From NCBI GenBank assembly GCA_004123355.1, contig SCHM01000002.1, positions 2,418,001-2,482,000 on the forward strand: a DNA stretch of 64,000 bases, written 5' to 3'. The stretch comes from Amphirosellinia nigrospora (Eukaryota > Ascomycota > Sordariomycetes > Xylariales > Xylariaceae). How positions within the stretch are numbered: position 1 is the stretch's first letter; each line of letters opens with the position of its first letter. The notes below the pieces were generated by a model. The model was not told where the DNA came from. It made no database searches and was given only the letters and a program-made list of their open reading frames with translations. The position numbers and the translations under genes were made by a program. Of this stretch, positions 1 through 12,032 are shown piece by piece.

Positions 1-1074
1 TACTAACCTTCGGTGCACGGATCCCAATGCGTTCGCATGCCCCCGAGTAATAACCCTGTGACCAATGTCAACAGTAACGATATCCGATGCAATGTTGGCG
101 GTACCAAGGGCGTCAGTGGAAAATGTGCTGTCAAGGCAGGGTCCACGGTCACAGTCGAGATGCACGCGGTACGGTGGACCAAATCCGGAGAGACCAACAC
201 GTACTAATCGCTTCATAGCAACCCGGCGACAGGAAATGTACTCAAGACGCAATCGGCGGCAATCACTTTGGCCCAGTCAACGTGTATCTGAGCCAGGTCC
301 CCGATGCCTCAACAGCTGATGGCTCAACCTCTTGGTATAAAATCTTGGCCGACTCTTGGTCTTCGAAGGGGTCTGTAGGTGACAGTGACAACTGGGGGAC
401 CAACGACCTCAACGCTTGCTGCGGCAAGATGGATGTACCCATCCCTCCGGACACGCCATCGGGCGACTACCTGCTCCGTGCCGAAGTCATTGCTCTTCAC
501 ACTGCTGGCCAGTCCGGCGGCGCCCAATTTTACATGTCTTGCTACCAGATCACGGGTGAGTGAAGATTATATCAAGTTATCTCAACTTTCGACTTTTATA
601 ATACAAACTACTGACTCTGTGCCTCTTCAGTGTCCGGCGGTTCCGGCACCCTCCCAGCAGGCGTGAAGCTTCCTGGAGCGTTCAAGGCCTCCGATCCCGG
701 TATCCAAGTAAACATCCACGCCGCGATGAGCAACTACGTGAACCCGGGGCCCGCCGTCATTCCTGGTGGCCTTACCAAGACCGCCGGCTCTACCTGCAGC
801 AGTGGCTGTGCTAAGACTTGTACCGCTGGCAGTGGTCCTGTTGGTACTGCCATCCCGGCCCCTGGTGCTGGCTCCGGCGGCTCCGGTGGCTCTGGCGATG
901 GTGCATGCTCCCAAGCCCAATTCCAGCAGTGTGGTGGCCAGGGATACACAGGCTGCACTACTTGTGCTGTAAGTTGTCCTAACACTATGCTTCGCGAGAA
1001 ATAAACTAAATCTTTTACAGAGCGGACTTAGTTGCAAGGACGTTTCTCCTCCATACTACTCTCAGTGCAGTTAA
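1..1074 (+). CDS. AA9 lytic polysaccharide monooxygenase with C-terminal CBM1 (5' partial)
   Basis: Secreted copper enzyme that oxidatively cleaves cellulose or related glucans. Supported exons are about 1-168, 219-555, 631-968 and 1021-1074, all with GT-AG introns. Family signatures seen are NNPVTNVNSNDIRCN early, the VEMHA/QPGDR junction across intron 1, and GGNHFGPVNVYLSQV, whose His and neighbours match the second copper-binding region. A Gly/Ser-rich linker (GSGGSGGSGDG) then leads to a CBM1 with the usual Cys and aromatic pattern, from FQQCGGQGYTGC to the final YYSQC before TAA. The N-terminal catalytic His and the signal peptide lie outside the window. A TAA at 4-6 is in frame with the first exon and no AG acceptor lies between it and the conserved start. 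One missing C near 22-25 would join an open upstream frame, as elsewhere in the window. Family call is secure; the regiospecificity class cannot be told. Confidence 0.9.
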
Positions 1075-1718
1075 GAGAGCCCCACTGAATAATAAGCGTT
1101 GAAGGAGATGTTACGATCAAGCAAGGCTTCGAAGTCATTACTTCTAAGACAATCTGAAAGGAAGCCTACTATGTCAACGTCAACAAATAGCAGCTCAAAG
1201 CATGGCCAATCTCACATCTTGACTTAAATAAATAGTGTTAGCCTGAGGAGGACTCGGCTCCCTTCTAATCAAGTTCTATCTACTCCTGGCTGGCAATAGT
1301 GAATATATACTAGCTGGCACTTGAGTATTGTCGTTCCTCCGTAGATAGGCTCTGAACTAGGTATAAAGTGGGCATCTACACCATGTAATTTGTACCATCA
1401 AAAAATTCTGGCGTCAATTACGAAAGTCGATTAGCCAAGATAAAATATATTCCTAATTATCTAGAGAATCGCAGGTCTCGACCGGCCCCCTCGGCTCCAA
1501 AACCCCACCATGGCACCACCAGGGTTCGGTTCAACTCGACGCCCCACTCCATGTGTAAAGCTATATTCAGTAGATATGTACATCCGTCGCTCCGCGGAAC
1601 ATGAGCACCCAGCAACTTCGGTAGCTTCCTCACCTCTCCGCCCCATCGTCAAGTCACCAGCAAAGGAGGCCAGCACCACCAGTCGAGCCACAGACGTCCA
1701 GGCACCGAGACACACAAA
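1075..1718. other. Intergenic, AA9 3' side to DUF2470 5' side
   Basis: No coding signature is seen on either strand. The first part is presumably the AA9 3' UTR. The last 200 bases are the probable promoter and leader of the following gene. Confidence 0.5.
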
Positions 1719-2375
1719 ATGGCAGACCCAAAAGCGCGCATCACGGCGCACATGAACAAAGAGCACGGCGCCGAGCTCAAGCTCTACCTCCGCGCCTTCA
1801 ACAACCTCTCCCCATCCGCGGCCGCCGACGCGCAGCTGACCGACCTCGATCTCGACACCCTCACCATCGCCTCCGCCAGCGGCGTGCACACCGTGCGCAT
1901 CTCCCCGCCGATGAAATCCCTCGCGGACGCGCGCGTGCGCCTCGTGGACATGGCGGCGCGCGCGCAGGAGAAGCTCGGCCTCAGCGACATCCGGGTCACC
2001 CGGTTTCCTCGCACCGCGGGGCGGCGGGCTGTTATCCTTCATCGGGTGGCCCTCTACTTCGTGAGGCGGCCGTCGTGGCGTCGGGTGCGCTGCGCCCGGA
2101 CACGGCGGCGTGGGCGCTCTCGACGCATACTTCCCCTACGGCGCCGCGGGCTTCGTGTGGCTGGTCAAGGCGATCGCCGTCCCTGTCGTGGCGATACACG
2201 TCACCGAGGCGTGGTGGATGGCGACGTCGCGGCTGGCGAGGTATGGCGTCGAGGCGGGGAGCGCGCTCTGGTTTATGTGGGTGCTCGAGACCTTCGTGGA
2301 GGGGCACCCGCGTTTCGCCGGTTCGACCGGCTTGTGCTAGAAGAGAAAAAGGAAAAGGAGGCCGTGAAGCACTAA
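1719..2375 (+). CDS. DUF2470-domain membrane protein, frame broken
   Basis: The ATG at 1719 opens ITAHMNKEHGAELKLYLRAF, the hallmark start of DUF2470 (a haem-utilisation-like fold), followed by an acidic stretch rich in leucine. Fungal members carry two or more C-terminal membrane segments. These are present but spread over all three frames: GGGLLSFIGWP near 2020, DTAAWAL near 2098, then LDAYFPYG through ETFVEGHPRF around 2125-2315, and RRFDRLVLEEKK at the end. About five single-base losses in GC-rich runs explain the whole pattern, and the final frame ends at TAA 2373-2375. Either the consensus is damaged or the gene is a recent pseudogene; the conserved residues on both sides of every break favour the first. 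The function of the fungal family is not established. Confidence 0.7.
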   Translation: MADPKARITAHMNKEHGAELKLYLRAFNNLSPSAAADAQLTDLDLDTLTIASASGVHTVRISPPMKSLADARVRLVDMAARAQEKLGLSDIRVTRFPRTAGRRAVILHRVALYFVRRPSWRRVRCARTRRRGRSRRILPLRRRGLRVAGQGDRRPCRGDTRHRGVVDGDVAAGEVWRRGGERALVYVGARDLRGGAPAFRRFDRLVLEEKKEKEAVKH

Positions 2376-3302
2376 GATTGGTTCAGACCCTAATGTCTCG
2401 GGTGAAGCCTGCCGTTGGGTTGGAGATACCCCCGGGTAAGAGGACGACTGGAACGATTTCTGTGTATGCATATAGATTCCTCGAGCGCTCGATTTAGACG
2501 GTGATTGGTTGGTGATGAAATAATGACTGATGATAATGGAAGATGATCCCATTCTTCAAATTCGTTGCACGTATGTCGGTGGCATAGCCAGTACAGACCA
2601 TGTGGCCAAACAGATGTCTTCTAGCTCATACAATGAATTGAGTGAGACAGTAAGGCTTGTGGATTACTAGCCCTCCTCTACTAACGCCAGCAGCATCTAG
2701 CCTTATGGTGGAGTGAGGAGACTGACGCATATCTACGTGTCTCGATATAGCGGAAAGCTCTACTGCCAGACATGCAGAAGAAACCTCATAGGTATCCTAC
2801 TAGATGACACACAACAGATGGATACTTCTCTCCGAGTTATGTACAGGTGACATGTCTAAGCTACCCCAAAGCAGGCCAATAGGCAACTATGGATATATAA
2901 TCGCGACCCGACGAGCTTGGTGGCGCCATAAGGCTCAGATGCATTGTGTTACTGAAGGGCTCCCCTATCACCGCAGCCATATTTGAAACATTGATTTAAA
3001 CTCACGGTAGCTATTTGCCTTATCGCAGACAACACGACCCCACGTGTCGTGCATCATAGTACACACATATGTTCCATTGTTACGCCTTACTCCAGGTTGT
3101 GTTGCTAGAAAAGTTCGTATCCGATTTTGTGTCCGAGTGTGTCATAGAATTCATTACGCATATCCCCTTTTCCATTTTCCTTACGACAGATCCATTTCAT
3201 GGTAAGTTCCGCTTCCGAAAGTTGAAATCCGAGCAAAATCATTTTTGTGGTCCAGAGCCGAAGTCGGTGGGCGAATTTGTTAGAGGGATGATTCTGCATA
3301 TC
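2376..3302. other. Intergenic, nothing recognised
   Basis: Only short frames without composition or motifs of coding sequence. It lies between convergent genes, so it probably holds two 3' UTRs. Confidence 0.4.
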
Positions 3303-4421
3303 TTATGACCGCCACTGATTGGCTTCATCACCGCCTAGACCCGAAGGCTGGACTCGAGGGGTATTATCCTCGGTGGGTGATACAGCAGATCGAGGAGCGT
3401 TTTGGTTGATATCAGCTCCATCTTCCTCGCTGTCATGATAGGGTTGTTCCTCGATCAACCGTCCACTTGCGCCTTCCTCTCCACGCTGTGGGGTGTATTT
3501 GTGATCTTGAGCAGTGTTGCCTCTTGCTCTACGTCGACTCAGATATGCAAGGTGGGCCAACTTCTTGTTGTTAGTTATTTCAACTATCATGTCGAGTTGA
3601 ATCAGAATAATGTTGGACTTACTTGGATAATGCCAGCAAAAACTGCAACGGCAAACTCCAGGGCAGAAGTACGTTGCATGGCTGCGCCCCATGGTCCATG
3701 GCATGATGTGTGTCTCTTGTAAATTTCCGAGCATTTTTCATCTGGCCAACCACGGTCGTGAACAGTGTTAAAGCCACCTAAACTCGGAGTCAGTTATCGA
3801 CATTTGAAGTGCGGCTAAGGGTCCCAAAGCTTCTAGTCATTATGAAAGCTCATCATCTGAACTTTACCCAAACGGGAAGAAGACAACCGCGATAATTCCT
3901 TACAGCAATCAAATGTGTTCTGGATACGCTCGATAGCGCGATGATCGTGATTATGCCACAACTGCTGCCAGTTCCCTTGTAGGTTGCAATCGAAATTTTG
4001 ACCGGGCACGAATCCCTGAGCTGCCAGCGTCGTAATGATAACGGTAAGCCCGCCTTGGATGATGTGCAACGCGGGTAGGAGCAGTTGCTGGAGGGTCGAT
4101 GAGCCGGCAAGACGATTCAGGAAAGGCGTGTAGATTACATTGGCGGCAGCGAAAAGAGGAAGCAGGATAGTGAGGACGGCTGTTGCTGTCGATATGGGTA
4201 GCGATAGTGTACTCGCTGTGACTTGTACGTATCTGTGGCATCATATTAGAAACAATCACAGCAATATAGAAGAGAAGCTTTACATGGCGATGCCAATCAG
4301 AGCTATCACCAACTAAGACACACATATCAGCCTAAGTGCTCGCACAGTCACGCACCATCTAAGAAACATCGATAGGTAGAGGCAGGCATACTAGCGGAAA
4401 GGCGAATACGAGTTTCGACAT
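3303..4421 (-). CDS. Tetraspanin family protein
   Basis: Five exons on the minus strand, 4392-4421, 4284-4312, 3904-4232, 3623-3777 and 3303-3560, join without error into 266 residues. Four hydrophobic segments are visible: the first right at the N-terminus (LVIALIGIAIYVQV), the second around residues 32-50, the third around 65-85, and the last (FAVAVFAGIIQ) after the large extracellular loop. The loop carries the tetraspanin CCG signature (NTFDCCGFNTV), split exactly by intron 3, plus further cysteines (PDEKC, HTSC) for the disulphides. The tail is long and acidic. Fungal tetraspanins organise membrane microdomains; Pls1-type members are needed for appressorium function. I cannot tell from sequence alone which fungal subgroup (Pls1, Tsp2, Tsp3) this is. 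Start chosen at the only ATG that feeds the first transmembrane segment. Confidence 0.85.
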
Positions 4422-5010
4422 GGCGGTTGATCGGCACCCGTAATACCCGAGTAAAGTGAGGGGGTCCAAAGAGCTGAAGTTCGTTCCTTGTCGCCGGCCC
4501 TAATCAATCACTCTCAATATCTACGTGACGGCCTTCGTTGTGCACGATGCAATTTGATCCTTGTTGAGATACGAGCTGCTGTGGTGGTTAAACAACGTGA
4601 AGTGGAAGGTGAGGAGAAGTCAAGCAAACGTAATTAAGACGTGACGTGGATATATGCGAAGTGTTGTATAATGCTCTACTACCTTAGGTATAGGTACTTC
4701 AAGGTTCCAACTGGTGGGATAAACCGCACGTCTACAGTGTACGTCAAATGCAGGTGGTCGTTGCCCCTCAGTACCCTAGGTACTTATGTGCTTAGGTGCA
4801 AGTTGATGAATGAGGTATGTATAATGTCGAGTTGCCGTTACCGGCCCTGATGCAGCACTGTACCTATACCTACTACATGTAGAATACATGATGAGGTCAC
4901 ACTTCCCTCGAACCTTTCTAAGCCGCGCCCGAACCCCATCTATCAGTTTATAACCCGTCTAAGCCGCAAGTATGTTCGTATTGTTGGTCATGTATAGAAT
5001 TCAGCCGAAT
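4422..5010. other. Tetraspanin promoter region with TAGGTA-type motifs
   Basis: No gene. Between about 4680 and 4880 there are repeated CTTAGGTA, CCTAGGTA, TACCTATACCTA and GTACCC-like words, one of several clusters of this motif family in the window's intergenic DNA. Confidence 0.5.
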
Positions 5011-5685
5011 TCACGCGCTCCCGTCTCTGGGGATGACCATCTTAAAAGTCATCGTTGTTAGGCTTCGGCGACCGAAGCCCTTAACGGTCAGCCACAGCGC
5101 GGAAACCAAGAAATAGAAGCCGCCGAATGCTGCGTAGCCCGCAATGTTCTTGATCGAGGGCTCTTCGGGCTGGGTGGCCTGGAAGATGAAGAAAGCGCCT
5201 GCCAGGGAGGACTGCGCACCACTCAGAATCTGAGCCCACTGGGCGCCGGCAGTCCTCCATCGCCGCACGGCAGAGCCGAGCTGCATGAGGCCCGAGAGAA
5301 TGGCCCATGCGCCGTACACGCCAAGGACCCAGTGCATGTTCATTAGAACAGCGAGTATGACGAGGATTGTCGTCGCCAGACTGACCAACAGATTGATGGC
5401 CTGTGTCTGGTTGTTCGCGAGCCCACCGCTGACTTGGGCGTCGACTAGGTTGGCCGCCGCGTCCCATAGCGGGTAGATGACGAGCAGCACGGCGCCGACG
5501 CTATAGTAGACGCCGACGGTGAACGCGGCCGCGACCCAGACTGAAGTAAATGCGACACGGGCGAAGTAGTACTTCTTCAACCAGCGCTCCTGCGCGACGC
5601 TCGGGTCTGCATCGCCGTCAAGCTGGTCATACTTCACTGGAGCCGGGAAGAACCTCTCGAGGTAAGCGCCCACATTGGATGCCAT
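5011..5685 (-). CDS. DUF308/HdeD-like multi-pass membrane protein
   Basis: A single-exon gene of 224 residues. After a short soluble N-terminus with an FFPAPVKYDQLD stretch come about six hydrophobic helices, with the small, repeated-helix look of the DUF308 (HdeD-like) family: paired helices such as VYYSVGAVLLVIYPLWDAA and YGAWAILSGLMQLGS. Start chosen at 5685 because it has a good CGACC-ATG-G context; an in-frame codon 96 bases upstream would add a basic Arg/Ser-rich leader with no family support. Bacterial relatives are linked to acid stress, but no function is known for the fungal proteins. The frame is intact. Confidence 0.75.
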   Translation of the reverse strand: MASNVGAYLERFFPAPVKYDQLDGDADPSVAQERWLKKYYFARVAFTSVWVAAAFTVGVYYSVGAVLLVIYPLWDAAANLVDAQVSGGLANNQTQAINLLVSLATTILVILAVLMNMHWVLGVYGAWAILSGLMQLGSAVRRWRTAGAQWAQILSGAQSSLAGAFFIFQATQPEEPSIKNIAGYAAFGGFYFLVSALWLTVKGFGRRSLTTMTFKMVIPRDGSA

Positions 5686-6607
5686 GGTCGACCTAGAAGC
5701 TGTCGCGTGTCTGGGTAGAAAAGAGCGCTCCCGGAAAGTCTCGTTGCGCGAAGCCTCTATAGACACAAGTCGTCGATTCATTAAACGTGATGTCTATCGA
5801 CGAGGTGTGTAGAATATCCAGAGAGTGGTGAGAGAAGTAGACATCAGCATGAATTTTGCCGGCTTGCCCTTGAAATCATAAGTATTACTCTAGTACGGCA
5901 TGGTCATTGCGTCTGACATATCCATCCATTTCAGTTCGCTGAATTGCAGTCTGTCGTCCCCTGACACGCTTGCTTACTGTGCTGCTATTCTGGGATTTTA
6001 TGCTGGGGCCTTACGCCTCAAGTCTTACCGTTTAGGGCAAATTCCACTAGCTGGAACCAATGATAAGGCCTGAAGAAAACGGATCGTCGCCATTACCTCA
6101 GCGACTTCGCGACGCGTTCCCTGTAGACTACGAGTCGTGGTCTACACCATGACGGAGGCTTCGGCATCTCCCTAGCTAACTTAGGTCCGGGGCTAAGATT
6201 GTATTCTGAGTTGATGAGCCGCTTCAAATATCTAGTTCAGCGATGGTCAGTACTAGGTTCTCTAATCATGTTGATAGAACGACATTTGAATATACTAGGT
6301 TAATTGAGGAGCGGTTTCAACCACAACCCAATCCCTAGTCAGCACGAGTAGGACAGGGGTCTAGGTAAGCTACCCAGGCCTGTTAGAATTTTCATTCTGG
6401 AATAAGTACCATCTCCAAGGCCTCGGGAGCGCCATTGTAGGACGCCGCATAGCGGCTTATTGCCCTTACTGTTTGACATATTTAAGAGAGTGTAAACACA
6501 TTCACGAACGTTGGGATTGATCAGTTATTGATTGTCAGTAAGTAACTAGCTACGCTGAGAAACTAAAATCTGAAGTGCTAGACACGCCCATCTGACTTCA
6601 CTGGTCC
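5686..6607. other. Intergenic, nothing recognised
   Basis: No supported gene. It should contain the promoter of the DUF308-like gene and the 3' end of the diol synthase. A possible extra last exon of the diol synthase may run to about 6521 (see that entry). Confidence 0.4.
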
Positions 6608-9600
6608 TCATTTACTTACAAGCTTCTCCGCGCCTTTCTGAAGCAAGTAGTAATACTGCTGCATCTCCATCACCTTCGTCGGTTGCCGCTCTCCCGTGAA
6701 GGTGCCCTTTCCCCGTCGAAGTGAAGTTTCCAAGCTGGCAACCAAGTCAACATAAGTTCTCGACTAAAAAACATCATAAGAAAAGGGGTGTTAACTTACT
6801 GCTTGCATCGAAGGCGAGATATGACCAACTATCATTGAGATAGGCTTTCTCGGTGCCGATACGGATCGTCCTTACCTGCCCCATCTGACCCGGGCCGGAC
6901 GTAGCTGTTTAAGATCTGCAGCGAGCTTCACAAGGCCAACCATAAATGCGAGAGCCAGATCCTTGGCCATGCACTCGTGCTGGCCATAGCTGAAGGCCGA
7001 CACATCGTTAATCTTACGCTTGGGTTGAAGGTAGCTGCGTCTTCGACTTCTGCCTTGTTTCGCCCGGCCTCGCCCTAAAACTCCATTATTAGCCATTTCT
7101 CAGAAGGACACTGAAAGTGCGGATGGAATTACTCACAAGCATCAAGACGACGGCATTGCCCGGCTGCACCTGTTTACCCTCGAGCTCGCCAGGCGCAACG
7201 GCGACACGCACGTTGCGCTGCGTTGTCGTCAGGCGCTGAGCCTCCCTCACGTAGGCATGGAGGCTGGCATCATCGCCCTTCTGCGCCAGGTTCTGTACTT
7301 CGGACCATATGGATGCGTTTTCCGGGCGTAGGAAATATTCCAGGACTTCGTAGAACTACTCGGACGATTAGTATTTCAAGTATTGAAACCGTGAAGTTTT
7401 GAGGGTGGTAAGGAGAACTAACCGCCGTGACAGGTGCCCCTATACCGCCAAATGCCGCAAGCCACAGGTTATCTGTGACGCGCTCCGCCGAGCCGCCTTG
7501 GGCGAGCAACTCATCGACAATCTTGTACCCGCCGTCGCGCAGGGAGCCCGTCTTGAGGTGAGTCTTGCGTGAGAAGACGTTAGACAGGGTCGAAGCAATG
7601 CCGAGTCCAAGACCTCGTCCGCGCCCACCTCGTCGACAAGTTTACGGGTGGTGTCGGTGATCACTTTGGCGCCTTCCTGGGCACGACGGCGTCGGTTCCA
7701 GGCCTGGGCGGGATCATTGTTGTTGACGCCCCAGATGCGGATGTTCAAGAGATGTTTGTAGAGGTCTGTGGCGCTGAGAACACCGTCTGGATTCTCGTCA
7801 CTCTTCAAGTCGAAATAGAACAGATCGGCGAGCAATCGCGCATTCAGCGGAATAGCGACGTCACGAATGAAATCAATCTGGTTTAGGCCCTCCTGAAGGG
7901 CGAATGTCGCCTTTGCGATCAACTCACGCCGACCTGTTGCCGAGTCCGTGGATGGCGTCGTGGAGATTCGGAACCTTCTTTAACGCCTTCTGGAAATTCA
8001 AGCGTTCCTTGAAGTTTGAATCGTTATCACCAGCGAGCTATGAGAGAGATTTCGAGTTAGTAATTGGCATTTCTAGGTTGTTTATAAGAAGATAATTGAC
8101 TCGGAAAAACGTACCATGAACCAGCCGAAGTCTTTTTTGCCCGGGAACAAGGCGTTCAGCGGCTGTACCCAGGGAGAACGTATTGCTTGGGGTTGCTGAG
8201 GACCTGTCTGACGGATGCACTCGAGACGACGATAACAGGCTTAGCTGGTGGCTTGGGATCATCCAACGTGAACTGGTCTAGAGTGCCGAGCTCTTTCGCA
8301 ATTGCAGCGTTAGCCTTCTTGGTATACATGGGCTGCATCACGGCGACCGAGTTGTAGGGGAACCATCCGGGAAGGCCGCGCTGTATCAGCTTGTACAGCA
8401 TGGAGCCGCCCATGGTCTTATAGTCTTGTTGTACTTCATTGTACCCCCAGCTCGTCAAATTTGAGACTGTGTAGTCAAGAGTATTGAATCTGTCTGAACG
8501 AACAAGTGTGACGGCATCAGAAAGCACAGCTCTTCCGAGCGTATAGGTAGGGCAGATTCCAGTGCCGGCATTTCTGACGGGCTTGGTGTCTCAATCATCA
8601 ATCCAGGATAGAATTCGACCATGTCAGGGTCGTCACTACAATGCTCAGAGTCAGTTGTCACTAATATGAGCGTGGTTTGTTGGTATTTCGAAGGCGAATA
8701 AAGCTTCCGAACACGAATTTGGCCTGAAAGAGGACTTTCGAGTATGAAAGCGGCTTGGACAGGAAAGAAATGGGAGGACAACTTACTATAACTGCTCAAG
8801 AATCTGTGCGATCTGCGGATCGGAGTTGATGTCGGTGAACTTCTCCCATCTCTTGAGTCCGAAAAACTCACGGAACTCGTTTAGCGATGCAATCTGCCAC
8901 TTACGGGCCTGGTTGATACCCAAGATCTCAACGATCTTGAGCGCCTTCGGGACGTTACGAGCGCCGAACATACCAGCCGGGCTCTCCATTGCTTCTTTTA
9001 GGATGCGAGTTAGATCCTCGTCCTTGAACGTACCATCTGCTTGACGTTCTAGATTGTCAAACGTGCGTACACTGGGGTCCTTCGGGATGCCCTGCTCAAA
9101 GGTCTGCAGGGCCTGGCCGAGCTCAGCCCAGCTGACATTCTTGAGGTCATCCGGGTTGCGCCCCGGGAAGAGCTTCAAGAAGAAGTTATTGATCCAGTCC
9201 TCATCTTTCTTGGATATGCAAGAGTGGAATCGGTATAGTAAGTTGAACTCAACGCTGACTTGGTTGCCAACGCCCCGTGGGACACCCTCACCGTCGTATT
9301 GCTTGTTGATGTCAACACGCGGGTCCAAGGTCCAGTCACTCTTAGTGTGGTGAGTGTTGGTAATAGCCCGTAAGTAATCGTGCAAACTGATGTTGACGTA
9401 TAACCCGCCGACAATCAGACGAGCGGTGTTGAAGAGGTCATGATCTTGCTTGGCAATTGCTTTGGCTTTGTCTTCGGGGCTTGCATTCGCTGAGCAGGCT
9501 AGAGTGAAGCGGCCGTTCTCATTGATTTTTAATAAGACATCAGCAACGTAATTGTGCATACGGCTGTACAACACCAGCATGACATTCACTCCAGCAGGCT

Positions 9601-10523
9601 GCCCGAGTAGACGCTTCTCATGGAACGTATCGGGCTTCAGCTTGCCTTCCTTCATCGTTCGGATCTGGAGTTGATCTCGTAGACTGGAACCATAAAGAGG
9701 CGCCAGGTCCAGATATGAGGATACATCAGATATGTTCATGTCTGTACGACTGGTTCGAAAGATGTCGTGGATGATAATGGACGCATGGTAGAAGAGCATG
9801 GATGAGATGCCCGCTGGGTTTTCCTTGAAGCCGCCATCCTCGCGAGCCATCAAGAGATCAAACAGCAAACCGGGATCTGGCTTGACGCCATGAAGTCGTT
9901 TGGTGTTCCTTACCGACTTGGCGTAGGGCGTGCCCGCTTTACCGAGATTTGGCTGAAGGACGTTGTTGAAGCTACCGTCTGGCATGCGGTATTGGTAAAG
10001 CCCATCAGGAGATTGCGGAACTACCTCGCGGAGAACGATGTCGCTGTCAGGCGCCTTGAACTCGATGACATCAGAGGCTTTAGGCTCCTGACTGGACGCT
10101 GATGCGCTCACGACTTCGTACTGAACATCGCCGCCAACATAGCTCAGAGGTGGGTGCTGGAGATTGCCCCAAAGTGTATCAATGAGCTTGTTTGTTAAGT
10201 GAACTCGAGCTTCTGAGGTAGAGGGTAGAGATGTAAGAATGCCGATTAACAGCTCGGTAGTGCTACTATTTGTTAGAATTGCTGGTTTCAAGATTCTGTC
10301 AGGGTTCGACTTACCCCTTCTTGTCATCTAGAGGCTCTCCGGGGTTCAACAGCTGCTTGATCAGTCCAACAAGTTCCGGGAGAGAGGCCTGGCTACGAAC
10401 GCCAGCATAGTCCTTGAGTATATCTGTAGCAACCCTCACCGGGTCGGATAAGTACTTGTCGGACGACTGCTTTCGTGGGTCTGCGTAGGCCTCGCCTGCT
10501 TGAAACTTTTCGTCCGAAGACAT
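6608..10523 (-). CDS. Linoleate diol synthase / psi-producing oxygenase (haem dioxygenase-P450 fusion)
   Basis: A fusion enzyme that peroxidises linoleic or oleic acid in its N-terminal haem peroxidase-like domain and isomerises the product in a C-terminal P450-like domain, giving oxylipins (psi factors) that steer sporulation. Exons are about 10315-10523, 8787-10262, 8115-8635, 7423-8037, 7137-7355, 6800-7074 and 6608-6763. The dioxygenase half is intact: HASIIIHDIFR holds the distal His region and EFNLLYRFH the catalytic Tyr and proximal His. The P450 half keeps its haem Cys in FSYGQHECMAKDLA, so a diol synthase is likelier than a 10-DOX lacking that Cys. This half has frame breaks near 8583, 8170, 7950 (an extra base), 7602, 7022 and 6890, plus a phase mismatch at the last intron, nearly all one-base losses in short runs. 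The last exon may instead continue past a GTAAGT at about 6613 to a stop near 6521. Family secure, exact product unknown. Confidence 0.88.
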
Positions 10524-12032
10524 ATTAGAATTGAGTTTCACTATGATATGGCTCGGAGCAAAGAGTTGTAATGAAACTGGAAGTAAGATTTCTTTATTCT
10601 ATATCCTAACGCCTTCATTTATACCAGCGTATAGCTGTATTAGCTTGGCCGCGAGACACGCCCAGCAAACCCCTCATTTTGATATTCACCCACCGCGGCG
10701 TGTTTGAAAAGAAGGCTTCGAGGTTGCATCTTAGCGGCCACTTGCGTATCCCAAGGGCGACGACTCTGAAAAAGCAATTATAGAACCACTTCCGAGTCAT
10801 GGAATATTACTCGTGCAGCGTGCATAGTGAACCAGACCTCAAGCCAATCGGTTTCCCCTCATCGTCTGGATATCCAGCTTGCATGCGCTTCTTCTGACTT
10901 TGTGGCGTTTTGTGTTCAGCACTGTCGGACACCGTCTTTCAAACTGGCCTGATAATCGCATAGGCCAGGTGGAAGCAATGACGAAGATAGTCTTCGGTCC
11001 CAAGAACTCATTGCGAACGGTCCCAGCTGGTATGGAAACTAAGCTCAGCCGTCTTCTAGAGGCCCATAGTATCTCAAAACGTACACATACACATTCACTT
11101 CATCCAACTTGGATCCGCCTTCTATGGGTGCAACACGACTTCCGATATACGGAAAAAGCAGGCTGAGCAGCGACACCGTCGCCGCAACAGTTACACACTG
11201 CCATGTACCACTACGACCGGTGAATCATGACATTGTCGGGGGAATGTTTGGCTAAGTTAAGCCCGGCGGGCGGTCCTGAGACCCCGAGGCTCTAGGAACC
11301 TTGCCGTCTTGCCGTCTCCGCTTCTCCATTCAATAAGCACATGCAATGGCAGCCTGCATGTTTTAGTACGTGAACACATTCCTGCCCAGTCGCAGAGTTT
11401 GTATTACGGTTATTGGTCCCAAATCCCAATATGCTACCCCCCAGTATTCACGACTAGACCAATCTAATGTGTGGTGCTCCCGAAAGGTCTAATTCTGACT
11501 TCCGCCAAGACTTTGCGCACGCTCGAAGCCAGCTGAATCCTAGTCGAAGCGACAAGTCAATAAGGTAATCCGCATATGTATTGCCAAGCATCTATAGACT
11601 CGTCAAATCATATCGTAGCTAGCTGAAGCCACGTAATAAATATACTCGGTTTTCTGATAGGCGCCGATCTATGCAGGTAGCAGAACGTCGGAATCAGCTT
11701 CTGATCCCATACCTAGCGCTGTTGTGCTTGGTTCTTATCAACACCATGTCTCTCAGCCAGCCACTAGGATACAAGATGGGAATGAGGGGACGAGAAAGTT
11801 GTCAAACAACACGCTCGGATGCGATTGGGGTGGCTGGATGAATCGGGATACCCGGTCAAGAAAGGGGGTGCCACCGAACACGCAGATCAGAGAAGAAAAT
11901 AAATCAACGAAGCAGTGTGTCACATCCAAGAAGTAACGTGGTCACTAGGTAGATGAAATATATCTGCCAGGCACGATTCAGTTCTCTACCAAGCATCAGC
12001 TACCGCTACTCCTCAATTTCATCTTTAATGCA
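10524..12032. other. Intergenic between divergent diol synthase and DUF2235 gene
   Basis: 1.5 kb without a credible gene. It must hold the promoters of both flanking genes. I saw no repeat or RNA gene in it. Confidence 0.45.

Noticed and set aside
3069-3308. Plus-strand 79-codon frame
   Set aside because: No family signal and it overlaps the end of the tetraspanin gene on the other strand.
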